The notes beneath the pieces are model-generated. The model had not been told where the DNA came from. It worked only from the letters and a program-made list of their open reading frames with translations, and did no database searches. The position numbers and the translations under genes are program-made. From Prevotellaceae bacterium (GTDB lineage Bacteria > Bacteroidota > Bacteroidia > Bacteroidales > UBA932), in assembly GCA_031288855.1 (NCBI GenBank), contig JAITQQ010000002.1, positions 1 to 7,540 of the forward strand: a DNA stretch of 7,540 nucleotides. The letters are read 5' to 3'. Below are positions 1 to 6,299 of the stretch, piece after piece. The stretch's first letter is position 1, and the number at the start of each line of letters is the position of its first letter.

Positions 1-333
1 AGGAAAGAGGACAGGTTTTACCAAGACCGGAAGTACGTGCGCACCGCCTGCGGAACGGCCTACAACGGCGTACTCCTCGCCCTCGACACGTATCTTATGC
101 TGAAAGACGTGGAACTGCCTAAGAAGAAAAAACGCCGTTCCATCGAGTTTTACGAACAAAACATAAGTAAAATTGATGAAAAGTTGTTAAATTACGTGGA
201 TACGGCATATAATGTTCTGCAAATGTATGCTTGCGAAGACAGTCGTTATCCAAATACTTCTGTAATAAATGAAGGCTTTGACGTTGCCTACGAAATCATC
301 AACAAAATTAAACCGCAGTCGCCGGGCATTTAA
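1..333 (+). CDS. DUF5618 family protein, 3' part (5' end outside window)
   Basis: The reading frame is open from base 1 and ends at the TAA at 331-333. The first in-frame start codon is a GTG at 37, but the twelve codons before it (RKEDRFYQDRKY) continue the family's conserved block, so the true start lies left of the window and 110 codons are visible. The segment with ED.FY.DRKYVRTACGTAY followed by NGVLLALD and later KRRSIEFYEQNISKIDEKLL matches what I remember of DUF5618, a small, probably all-helical family of Bacteroidota with no assigned function. The helical pattern resembles HEPN-like proteins, but this is only an impression and no catalytic motif is seen. There is no signal peptide or membrane segment in the visible part. 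The gene converges on the transporter operon with 9 bases between stop codons, so it is not part of that operon. The middle of the gene (about 160-260) is more AT-rich than its start. Confidence 0.8.
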   Translation, partial: RKEDRFYQDRKYVRTACGTAYNGVLLALDTYLMLKDVELPKKKKRRSIEFYEQNISKIDEKLLNYVDTAYNVLQMYACEDSRYPNTSVINEGFDVAYEIINKIKPQSPGI

Positions 334-342
334 TTCATAACA

Positions 343-2688
343 TCACTCGCTTTTTATCGCATCCACCGGGTTGGCGGTGGCGGCGCGGTAGGCCTGAATG
401 CCCACGCTCAGCAGCGTAAAGGCGGCAGAAGCAAACAGCGCAGCCACGAAAATAAACCCGCCCACAGTTATGCGATACGCGAAATTGTTTAGCCACAATT
501 GCGCCACATACCACGCAAGCGGCCACGCCACGAGGTTGGCAATAACCAACAGCCATCCGGTTTCGCGAAGCAACAGCGCCAAGATGTTCGATACGGAAGC
601 CCCCAATGTTTTCCGGATACCTATTTCCTTTCTCCGCTGTTCCGTAGTGTAGGCCATCAGGTTTAACATCCCCAGTACGGCCAGCAGCAAGGTGATTGCC
701 GCAAAGCAAAGGAAGAAGCCGCGAAAATACCGCTCCAACTCATATTGGCTTTCGTACAACTCGTCAAAAAACGCATACTCGAACGGCAAGTCGGGATACA
801 GGGATTTCCACGTTTCCTCTACCTGTTGTAGCAACGCGGCAACGTCAGCAGTGTGGTACTTTATCGACAGTTTCCTAAACACGCCGCCTTCGGGATTGTT
901 GCTGATGATGAGCGGCTGAATGTCGCTATAGAGCGAGGCGTAGTTAAAATCGCTCACCACCCCGATAATATCGTTCCATCCGTTTCTGGCTATTTTTTTC
1001 CCGACGGCGTTCTCTGCGCCGCCCAACAACAGCGCCAGCTTCTCGTTAATGACGTAGGTGGATTTGTCGGCTTCGCGGTCGTGCGAAAAGAAGCGCCCGG
1101 TTTTCAGTTTGAGGTTATACACGTTCAGGAAATCGTTGTCCACTTCGGCAACATGTATCATGGTGACATGGTCTGTTTCCGGCAGGAAGTGGCCGTTTTG
1201 CGTGAAATCGCCGTAAGGCAGTTCGACCGAAGCAGACACCGCCGTGATTTCAGGAATGGCAGCCAACCGTTCCTTGAGCACCCGGCTTGCCTGTTGTTCG
1301 GTTTTACCGGTGAGGCTCACGACCAATATTCCCTCCTTGTCAAACCCCACATCTTTGTGGCGGACATACGAGAGTTGGCGGGTCACCACGAGGGTAGAGA
1401 TAATCAGCACCACCGAAATGACCAATTGCAGTGTGATTAATGCGTTTTGCACGACGTGTTTTTTGCGCTTCTGCTCGCTGCCGCCTTTTGATACGTCTTG
1501 CATGGGAACAGCCGAAAGGCGAACCGCCGGATAGCATCCTCCCGCCACGCCGGTAAGCAAGGCCAAAAGCAACACCACGCCGAAAACGAACAGGCTGTTT
1601 TCATCCACAGCAAGGCGGCTGTTTGTTAAAGCGGCATAAAGCGGCTCCAACAATTTAAACAGGAATAACGCCGCTACGTAGGCCGTCAGGCTCACGAACA
1701 GCGATTCTCCCAAGAACTGTTTTATCAGGTTGGAACGTTTTGCGCCAAGCGCTTTTCTCACGCCGGCCTCTTTTATTCTTTTCAGCGAGCGGGCGGTGGT
1801 GAGGTTTACAAAGTTGATGGCGGCCACCACCACAATGAGCAATGCCACCGCCGACAACACATACAGAATGATACGCAAGTAGCGCGACTCGTAGCTGTAA
1901 TAAAGATGCAGGTCGTGCAACGGCCGCAGGAATACTTTTATGGTGATGCCGGAATTTTCGTAATCTTCGCCAAAAAGTTCCTCAAAAAGGCCATTTAATT
2001 TTTCGTTCACCGCCGGCACATCGGCGTGGGGCGACAAGCGGGCATACGTGATATAGCGGTTGCCGCCGTTCCATCCCATGTGGCGGTCGGGCATGCGATA
2101 CAGGGTGGAAAACGAAATCAGCGCATTAAATTTGATTTCGGAATTTTGGGGCGGATTTTTGGCCACGCCTGTAACGCCGTATGTCGCTCCGTCTATCAAA
2201 ACCGACTTCCCGAGCGGGTCTTCGTCACCGAATATTCTGGCGGCTGTTTCTTCGGTCAGCACGATGCTGTAAGGCGCACTCAAAGCGGTGGCGCCCGACC
2301 CTTTCACAAGCGGGAAGGTAAAGAACCGGAAAAATGACGTGTCGGCAAAGACCATATTTTTCGTTTTGAAAAACTCGTTGTTGCAGGCAATGAAATGCGT
2401 TTCCGGCGTGGACAAGCGGGCGTATTCCTCCACCTCCGGGAACTGCGATTTTATGGCCGGCCCGACAGGTGGAACCATCACATAATGCTCGCCCGCACTC
2501 CTGCCCTGCATGGTAATTTCTGTGGAAACACGGTAAATGGAAGAGCCGTGTTCATGAAAATTATCGTAGGTGACCTCGCGGGCAATGTAGCAGCCGATAT
2601 ACAATACGGCCACAAAGCCGATGGCTAATCCCGCCAGGTTTATCAGGGAAAACACCCTGTCACGTGCAATGTATCTAAATGCTTTCAT
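343..2688 (-). CDS. FtsX-like ABC transporter permease (MacB type), second permease of the operon
   Basis: This 781-residue inner-membrane protein has the usual layout of the long Bacteroidota MacB/FtsX permeases. Membrane segment 1 is at about 13-34, followed by an extracytoplasmic MacB_PCD-like domain (about 40-270), segments near 271-294, 329-350, 365-388 and 413-435, a second extracytoplasmic domain (about 440-655), and segments near 657-680, 708-729 and 742-764. Each FtsX half carries the cytoplasmic coupling motif that contacts the ATPase: EAGVRKALGAKR (307-318) and EIGIRKTLGASV (688-699). The protein ends in RAATANPVDAIKSE, almost the same tail as the other permease. The ATG at 2688 is the only plausible start: an in-frame TAA lies at 2707-2709 inside the heptamer array, and the next codons are not usual starts. 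There is no Shine-Dalgarno. It probably dimerises with itself or with the permease at 3139-5535 and uses the ATPase at 5539-6252. The substrate is unknown. It is last in the operon, after the inserted four-helix-bundle gene. Confidence 0.93.
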   Translation of the reverse strand: MKAFRYIARDRVFSLINLAGLAIGFVAVLYIGCYIAREVTYDNFHEHGSSIYRVSTEITMQGRSAGEHYVMVPPVGPAIKSQFPEVEEYARLSTPETHFIACNNEFFKTKNMVFADTSFFRFFTFPLVKGSGATALSAPYSIVLTEETAARIFGDEDPLGKSVLIDGATYGVTGVAKNPPQNSEIKFNALISFSTLYRMPDRHMGWNGGNRYITYARLSPHADVPAVNEKLNGLFEELFGEDYENSGITIKVFLRPLHDLHLYYSYESRYLRIILYVLSAVALLIVVVAAINFVNLTTARSLKRIKEAGVRKALGAKRSNLIKQFLGESLFVSLTAYVAALFLFKLLEPLYAALTNSRLAVDENSLFVFGVVLLLALLTGVAGGCYPAVRLSAVPMQDVSKGGSEQKRKKHVVQNALITLQLVISVVLIISTLVVTRQLSYVRHKDVGFDKEGILVVSLTGKTEQQASRVLKERLAAIPEITAVSASVELPYGDFTQNGHFLPETDHVTMIHVAEVDNDFLNVYNLKLKTGRFFSHDREADKSTYVINEKLALLLGGAENAVGKKIARNGWNDIIGVVSDFNYASLYSDIQPLIISNNPEGGVFRKLSIKYHTADVAALLQQVEETWKSLYPDLPFEYAFFDELYESQYELERYFRGFFLCFAAITLLLAVLGMLNLMAYTTEQRRKEIGIRKTLGASVSNILALLLRETGWLLVIANLVAWPLAWYVAQLWLNNFAYRITVGGFIFVAALFASAAFTLLSVGIQAYRAATANPVDAIKSE

Positions 2689-2700
2689 AATTTTAGTAGT

Positions 2701-2735
2701 TAAGAGTTAAGAACTAAGAACTAAGAGTTAAGAGT
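2701..2735 (+). repeat. Heptamer tandem repeat array, five units
   Basis: Five consecutive 7-base units are read on the plus strand: TAAGAGT, TAAGAAC, TAAGAAC, TAAGAGT, TAAGAGT. A degenerate unit (TAGTAGT) precedes them at 2694-2700. The array fills the gap between the four-helix-bundle gene and the second permease, and runs into the 3' end of the former, whose TAG stop is at 2721-2723. Bases 2712-2733 are the exact reverse complement of 3117-3138, so this array is inverted relative to the one on the other side of the small gene. Confidence 0.9.
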
Positions 2736-3089
2736 TGTTTTTGCTTTTAGGGTTTTAATGGTAGAGACAAGCAGACATATCAATTCATCGCAATCCTGAA
2801 AGATGCTTTTATATAATTTCAAATCTATGTAATCCGTATCTTTAACTAATGACAACCAATAAGCAGTTTCATTTGCCTCTTTTAGCGATATGCTGAATTT
2901 GTTGATAAAATCCGCATGACTTTGGGCATATTCCGCTTCGCGAATCAAAGCCCCGATAGCCGTTCCACTTCTTAAAACCTGTTTGCTTAATATATATTCT
3001 TTCTTTTCCTGTTGTAAAAATTGAGAAAGCCGGATTATTCTAATTGCAAACAGATAGCTTTTATCCCTCAGTATAGACTCTTTCTTCAT
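2721..3089 (-). CDS. Four-helix-bundle protein, 23S rRNA intervening-sequence (S23/IVP) family
   Basis: This is a 122-residue protein of the usual length for the family (PF05635/TIGR02436). The signature runs from LSKQVLRSGTAIGALIREAE (about 34-53), through DFINKFSISLKEANETAYWL (about 60-79), to a last long helix (about 90-116). It has no signal peptide or membrane segment and should be cytosolic. Relatives were first described in 23S rRNA intervening sequences, and Avd of diversity-generating retroelements has the same fold. A nucleic-acid-binding role is plausible, but the biochemical function is not established. The start MKKESILRDKSY fits the family N-terminus. The last codons (T-L-N-S-stop) are written by the flanking heptamer array. 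The gene lies within the transporter operon in the same direction, but nothing links it to transport. Its AT-rich composition and inverted flanking repeats suggest later insertion. Confidence 0.9.
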   Translation of the reverse strand: MKKESILRDKSYLFAIRIIRLSQFLQQEKKEYILSKQVLRSGTAIGALIREAEYAQSHADFINKFSISLKEANETAYWLSLVKDTDYIDLKLYKSIFQDCDELICLLVSTIKTLKAKTTLNS

Positions 3090-3107
3090 AATATTTAGTT
3101 TTTAATA

Positions 3108-3135
3108 ATTCTTAGTTCTTAACTCTTAGTTCTTA
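3108..3135 (-). repeat. Heptamer tandem repeat array, four units
   Basis: Read on the minus strand, four consecutive units follow the stop codon of the first permease: TAAGAAC, TAAGAGT, TAAGAAC, TAAGAAT. An AT-rich leader to the four-helix-bundle start at 3089 comes next. Bases 3117-3138 are the reverse complement of 2712-2733. Bases 3112-3132 are identical, in the same orientation, to 6279-6299 at the adaptor/ATPase junction. I see no Bacteroides-type promoter (TTTG with TAnnTTTG) in this gap. Confidence 0.9.
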
Positions 3136-3138
3136 GTT

Positions 3139-5535
3139 TTATTCTGTTTTGATTGCGTTGATGGGGTTGGCGGTGGCGGCGCGGAGCGACTGGGCGCTCA
3201 CGGTGAGCAGCGCTATCAGCGAAATCAGCAGCATGGTGAAGGCAAAGACGCCCCACCCGAGCGCTATCTTGTATGCGTAGCTTTGCAGCCAATCGGCCGA
3301 CACGTACCACGCTACCGGCAGCCCGATGGCGACGGCAACGAGGATGAGCAGCATGAAATTCTTTCCCAGCAGCACGAGGATGTCCGTCACCGACGCGCCC
3401 ATCACCTTACGGATGCCTATTTCTTTGGTGCGCTGTTCGGCGGCGAACGCGCTCAACCCAAACAGGCCGAGACAGGATATAAATATCGCAAGGCCGGCAA
3501 ACAGGGCGGCCATGCGTCCCATCAGCCGTTCGTTTTCGAACATTTCTTCAAACGTGTCGTCCATAAACAGCGCGTCGAACGAAGTGTTGGGCGCAAACGG
3601 TTGCAGGATGTTCTTTATGGTCATTTGCGCTTCCGCCAGATTTACGCCTTCCCGGAGCTTTACGAAAAGATGTTCGCCCGCAAGTTTGCTGTAGTTAAAT
3701 ATCAGCAACGGCTCCGTTTTGCCGTAAATATCATTAAATATGAAATCCTCTACAATGCCGGCGATTTCATAGTGGCCGCCGACGTTTTCGCCCTGCCCGA
3801 GAAACGACCCCACGCGCCCCGCTTCGCCCATCAGGTTGGCCAGCGTACGGTTGATAATGGCTTTCGCACGCGCGCCCTCTTCCTCATAGGTTTCCGCTTC
3901 GGTAAACGTTTCGCCTTCCGTTACGCGGATGCCTACCGCCTCCAGCAGTCCGGGCGACACAATCAGCATCGAGATGAGCGGGTCTGTTTCCGGCGCTTTG
4001 CCCTGCCACCGGTAAGAGCCGCCGTTACTATGAATTTTCATGATATTATTGCTAGCGAAACCGGCGTGTTCTACGATTTCCGAACGCAGCACTTCCTGCC
4101 GCACCACTTCTGTGCGCTGCTGTATTTCATCACCCACAGGAAACACCATGACGTTCTCTTTGACGAAACCCAGCGGGCGATCTTGTCCATGCCGGATTTG
4201 CAAATACATCACCAGCGTGGCGCAAATCAACACGAACGACATGGTAAACTGAAGCACCACCAATCCTTTTCGTATCCACGCCGCGCTGCCGCCGGGCTTC
4301 TTGAGCTTCTTCAGCACCGTGAGCGGCGCAAACGACGACAGGTAAAAGGCCGGATAACTTCCCGCCAGCAACGTACACAGCGCGCCTATCGCCAATAATC
4401 CCGCATAATGATAGGGGTTGGCAAAATCGAGCGAGAGCCTGTACCCAAAAAGCCGGTTGAACTGCGGCAGGCAGAAATAGGCCAATGCCACCGCCACCAA
4501 CAGGGCGATGAAAGTAATCAATCCCGCTTCACCCATAAACTGCCGCACTAAGCGGGAGCGCCGGCTGCCGAATGTTTTCCGCACACCCACTTCCAACGCC
4601 CGCTTCTCCGACCGCGCCGTAGAAAGGTTCATAAAGTTGATGCACGCAATAAGCAGGATGATGCAGCCAATCCAGAAAAACAGTTGCACCGTGCGGATGT
4701 AGCCGCCGGTTTCCTGTCCGTCTTCAAACTTGCCATACAGCCGGAGCTTGTCGAGGGGATATACAAAATATTTGTTGTTTACCCTGCCGTTGGTTTTTGC
4801 GGCAGCCAGCCCGTTCAGCTTTTCGTTGAGCTGCGCCACGTCCACGCCGGGATGCAGTTCCACATACGTGGTATGCCAGTTGCTTCCCCAATGGGTGATA
4901 TTAGCCCATCCTTTCTCTGCTACTTTTTTTTCATAGGTCCGGAACGGTATCATCCAGTCGTATTGAAACGCGTTGCCCTTGCGGAAATTCTTAAATACGC
5001 CGGTTACTTCATACGTAACACCATCCCCGTCTTTGAGCGTTTCGCCCATCGGCGACTGCTTGCCGAATAAGGCCTCCGCCATTTTCTCGCTAATCACAAT
5101 GGATTGTTCTGCGTTGAACGCACCCTGCGCCGTACCTTTTACGAACTCCATGCTCAGCATCCCGAAAATGCAGGAATCGGTATATACGCCGTACATGGAC
5201 ACCGGCGTAAGGTCGCCGTCTTTCAAAAAATCCTTTTCATTACCGACTTGGCTGAAACGGGCATTGCATTTGATGTCGGGAAATTCTTCGTTCAGCGTTT
5301 CAAACAGCGGCCCCGGCGACACGAAAAAAGTATGGGTTATATCGCCGTAGCGCTGATGCTGCGCGATCTTGTACAAATATTTGTGCTTCGGAATATTTTT
5401 GTTGTAGTTGAATTGATATTCTACCCACAGCAATACCAGCGCCGCTGCCGCTATCCCTATGGCTAAGCCGGCAACATTCAGGACACCGTATATCCTGTTC
5501 CGGAAAATAATCCGGAAAGACTGTTTGATGTTCAT
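3139..5535 (-). CDS. FtsX-like ABC transporter permease (MacB type), first permease of the operon
   Basis: This is a 798-residue inner-membrane permease with the full duplicated FtsX layout. Membrane segment 1 is at about 18-38, followed by a first extracytoplasmic MacB_PCD-like domain (40-283), segments near 284-306, 335-356, 377-400 and 426-446, a second extracytoplasmic domain (447-672), and segments near 673-695, 720-744 and 761-781. The coupling motifs EVGVRKTFGSRR (315-326) and EIGIRKVMGASV (705-716) are the expected contacts with the ATPase. The C-terminal tail RAATANPINAIKTE nearly matches that of the other permease. The gene starts three bases after the ATPase stop codon, with an AAGGAGG at the right distance, so the two are probably translationally coupled and produced together. 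The extracytoplasmic domains of the two permeases look quite different by eye, which fits a heterodimer or two alternative partners for one ATPase. The substrate cannot be predicted. The stop codon directly abuts a heptamer array. Confidence 0.94.
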   Translation of the reverse strand: MNIKQSFRIIFRNRIYGVLNVAGLAIGIAAAALVLLWVEYQFNYNKNIPKHKYLYKIAQHQRYGDITHTFFVSPGPLFETLNEEFPDIKCNARFSQVGNEKDFLKDGDLTPVSMYGVYTDSCIFGMLSMEFVKGTAQGAFNAEQSIVISEKMAEALFGKQSPMGETLKDGDGVTYEVTGVFKNFRKGNAFQYDWMIPFRTYEKKVAEKGWANITHWGSNWHTTYVELHPGVDVAQLNEKLNGLAAAKTNGRVNNKYFVYPLDKLRLYGKFEDGQETGGYIRTVQLFFWIGCIILLIACINFMNLSTARSEKRALEVGVRKTFGSRRSRLVRQFMGEAGLITFIALLVAVALAYFCLPQFNRLFGYRLSLDFANPYHYAGLLAIGALCTLLAGSYPAFYLSSFAPLTVLKKLKKPGGSAAWIRKGLVVLQFTMSFVLICATLVMYLQIRHGQDRPLGFVKENVMVFPVGDEIQQRTEVVRQEVLRSEIVEHAGFASNNIMKIHSNGGSYRWQGKAPETDPLISMLIVSPGLLEAVGIRVTEGETFTEAETYEEEGARAKAIINRTLANLMGEAGRVGSFLGQGENVGGHYEIAGIVEDFIFNDIYGKTEPLLIFNYSKLAGEHLFVKLREGVNLAEAQMTIKNILQPFAPNTSFDALFMDDTFEEMFENERLMGRMAALFAGLAIFISCLGLFGLSAFAAEQRTKEIGIRKVMGASVTDILVLLGKNFMLLILVAVAIGLPVAWYVSADWLQSYAYKIALGWGVFAFTMLLISLIALLTVSAQSLRAATANPINAIKTE

Positions 5536-5538
5536 GGC

Positions 5539-6252
5539 TTATTCCTCCTTTTTCGGAGCGGTAGAATACAGCAGTTCGCGCATAAAGTTTTCGGTAACGG
5601 TTTGTCCGTCGAGCATGTGAATGATGCGGTGGCTGAAGCGGGCGTCGTGCTCGCTGTGGGTTACCATGATAATGGTTGTGCCCTGTTCGTTGAGCGAGGT
5701 GAGCATGTGCATTACCTCCGAGCCGTTGCGACTGTCGAGGTTACCGGTGGGCTCGTCGGCGAGAATAAGGCGCGGCCTGTTCACCACCGCCCGCGCCACC
5801 GCCACGCGCTGCTGCTGCCCGCCCGACAACTGCGACGGAAAGTGGTTGCGGCGATGCATCATTTCTACATTCTCAAGCGCTTCTTCCACCAGCCGCTTCC
5901 GCTCCGACGCTTTCACCTTATTATATACCAACGGCAACTCTACGTTTTCGAATACCGTTAATTCATCAATCAGGTTAAAGCTCTGAAATACGAAGCCGAT
6001 GTTGGCTTTCCGCAGGTCGCTGCGCTTGTTTTCGTTGAACTTCGACACCTCGATGCCGTTGAACAGGAAGCTCCCCGAATTAGGCTCGTCGAGCATGCCC
6101 AGAATGTTCAGCAAGGTGGACTTGCCGCAACCCGAAGGGCCCATCACGGCCACAAATTCGTGTTCTTTCACTTCCAGTGACATTTTGTTTAGCGCCACTG
6201 TTTCTACCTCTTCTGTGCGGTAGATTTTTTCCAAATCGGTAATTTTAATCAT
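5539..6252 (-). CDS. ABC transporter ATP-binding protein, MacB/LolD type
   Basis: This is a complete 237-residue ATPase that powers the FtsX-like permeases from the cytoplasmic face. All motifs are intact: Walker A GPSGCGKST (38-46), Q-loop Gln90, signature LSGGQQQR (142-149), Walker B LILADE (162-167) with catalytic Glu167, D-loop NLD (171-173) and switch His199. The sequence FVFQSFNLIDELTVFENVELPL (about 87-108) is typical of the LolD/MacB/FtsE branch. It is a stand-alone ATPase, unlike E. coli MacB, where ATPase and permease are fused. The ATG at 6252 (MIKITDLEKIY) matches the usual family start. It lies 26 bases after the adaptor gene, behind an AT-rich leader and a short heptamer array. 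Its last codons (K-K-E-E-stop) also carry the ribosome binding site of the next gene. Confidence 0.96.
   Translation of the reverse strand: MIKITDLEKIYRTEEVETVALNKMSLEVKEHEFVAVMGPSGCGKSTLLNILGMLDEPNSGSFLFNGIEVSKFNENKRSDLRKANIGFVFQSFNLIDELTVFENVELPLVYNKVKASERKRLVEEALENVEMMHRRNHFPSQLSGGQQQRVAVARAVVNRPRLILADEPTGNLDSRNGSEVMHMLTSLNEQGTTIIMVTHSEHDARFSHRIIHMLDGQTVTENFMRELLYSTAPKKEE
5544..5550 (-). promoter_or_regulatory. Strong Shine-Dalgarno for the first permease, embedded in the ATPase 3' end
   Basis: On the minus strand AAGGAGG lies eight bases before the ATG at 5535, within the ATPase codons for Lys-Glu-Glu. The other starts in this operon with visible leaders (2688, 3089, 6252) have only A/T-rich leaders, which is usual in Bacteroidota. 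The site supports the start at 5535 and suggests coupling between ATPase and permease. Confidence 0.65.
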
Positions 6253-6278
6253 GATTTTTAATATTTAGATATTAGATT

Positions 6279-6299
6279 TTAGTTCTTAACTCTTAGTTC
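6279..6299 (-). repeat. Short heptamer array at the end of the adaptor gene
   Basis: Read on the minus strand, TAAGAGT and TAAGAAC stand in tandem, flanked by GAAC before and TAA after. The 21 bases are identical to 3112-3132 in the same orientation. Unlike the other arrays this one is coding: it gives the adaptor's last residues (E-L-R-V-K-N) and its TAA stop. A 26-base AT-rich leader to the ATPase start follows. It shares the decamer CTAAATATTA with the leader of the four-helix-bundle gene. Confidence 0.85.

Larger units (their letters stand above)
2701..3138 (-). mobile_element. Candidate non-autonomous cassette: four-helix-bundle gene between inverted heptamer arrays
   Basis: The small gene at 2721-3089 separates two permease genes that would otherwise be neighbours. 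It is bounded on both sides by heptamer arrays in opposite orientation that contain a perfect 22-base inverted repeat (2712-2733 / 3117-3138). The interior is clearly AT-rich: bases 2761-2820 are 33% G+C, against 62% at 3181-3240 in the permease next to it. S23/IVP-family ORFs are known inside intervening sequences of 23S rRNA genes, where the ends of the element pair with each other. Mobility here is inferred. No recombinase and no target-site duplication was recognised, and the repeats could instead be a locally expanded intergenic repeat. Confidence 0.35.

Noticed and set aside
37..333. A complete 98-residue gene starting at the GTG at 37
   Set aside because: The twelve preceding in-frame codons continue the DUF5618 conserved block, so the gene is cut by the window edge.
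853..1440. A 195-codon open frame on the plus strand opposite the second permease
   Set aside because: It has no family resemblance, and the opposite strand encodes conserved FtsX segments through the whole stretch.
2694..2715. Short AGTT-AAG-AACT inverted pairs within the arrays as transcription terminators
   Set aside because: The 4-bp A/T-rich arms with a 3-base loop are too unstable, and no consistent T-tract follows each one.
2701..2735. CRISPR-like repeat array
   Set aside because: The units are 7 bases in direct tandem without spacers, and no cas gene is present.
2721..3089. A diversity-generating retroelement, because Avd shares the four-helix-bundle fold
   Set aside because: There is no reverse transcriptase, no template/variable repeat pair and no plausible target gene in the window. 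The sequence fits the general S23/IVP family.
3283..4398. A 371-codon open frame on the plus strand opposite the first permease
   Set aside because: The translation is rich in His, Arg and Gln with no recognisable domain, and it lies wholly antisense to a well-conserved permease. It is a shadow frame of GC-rich coding DNA.
6260..6273. Small hairpin (AATAT-TTAG-ATATT) in the ATPase leader as an operator or attenuator
   Set aside because: A 5-bp all-A/T stem is too weak and too likely by chance in an AT-rich leader.
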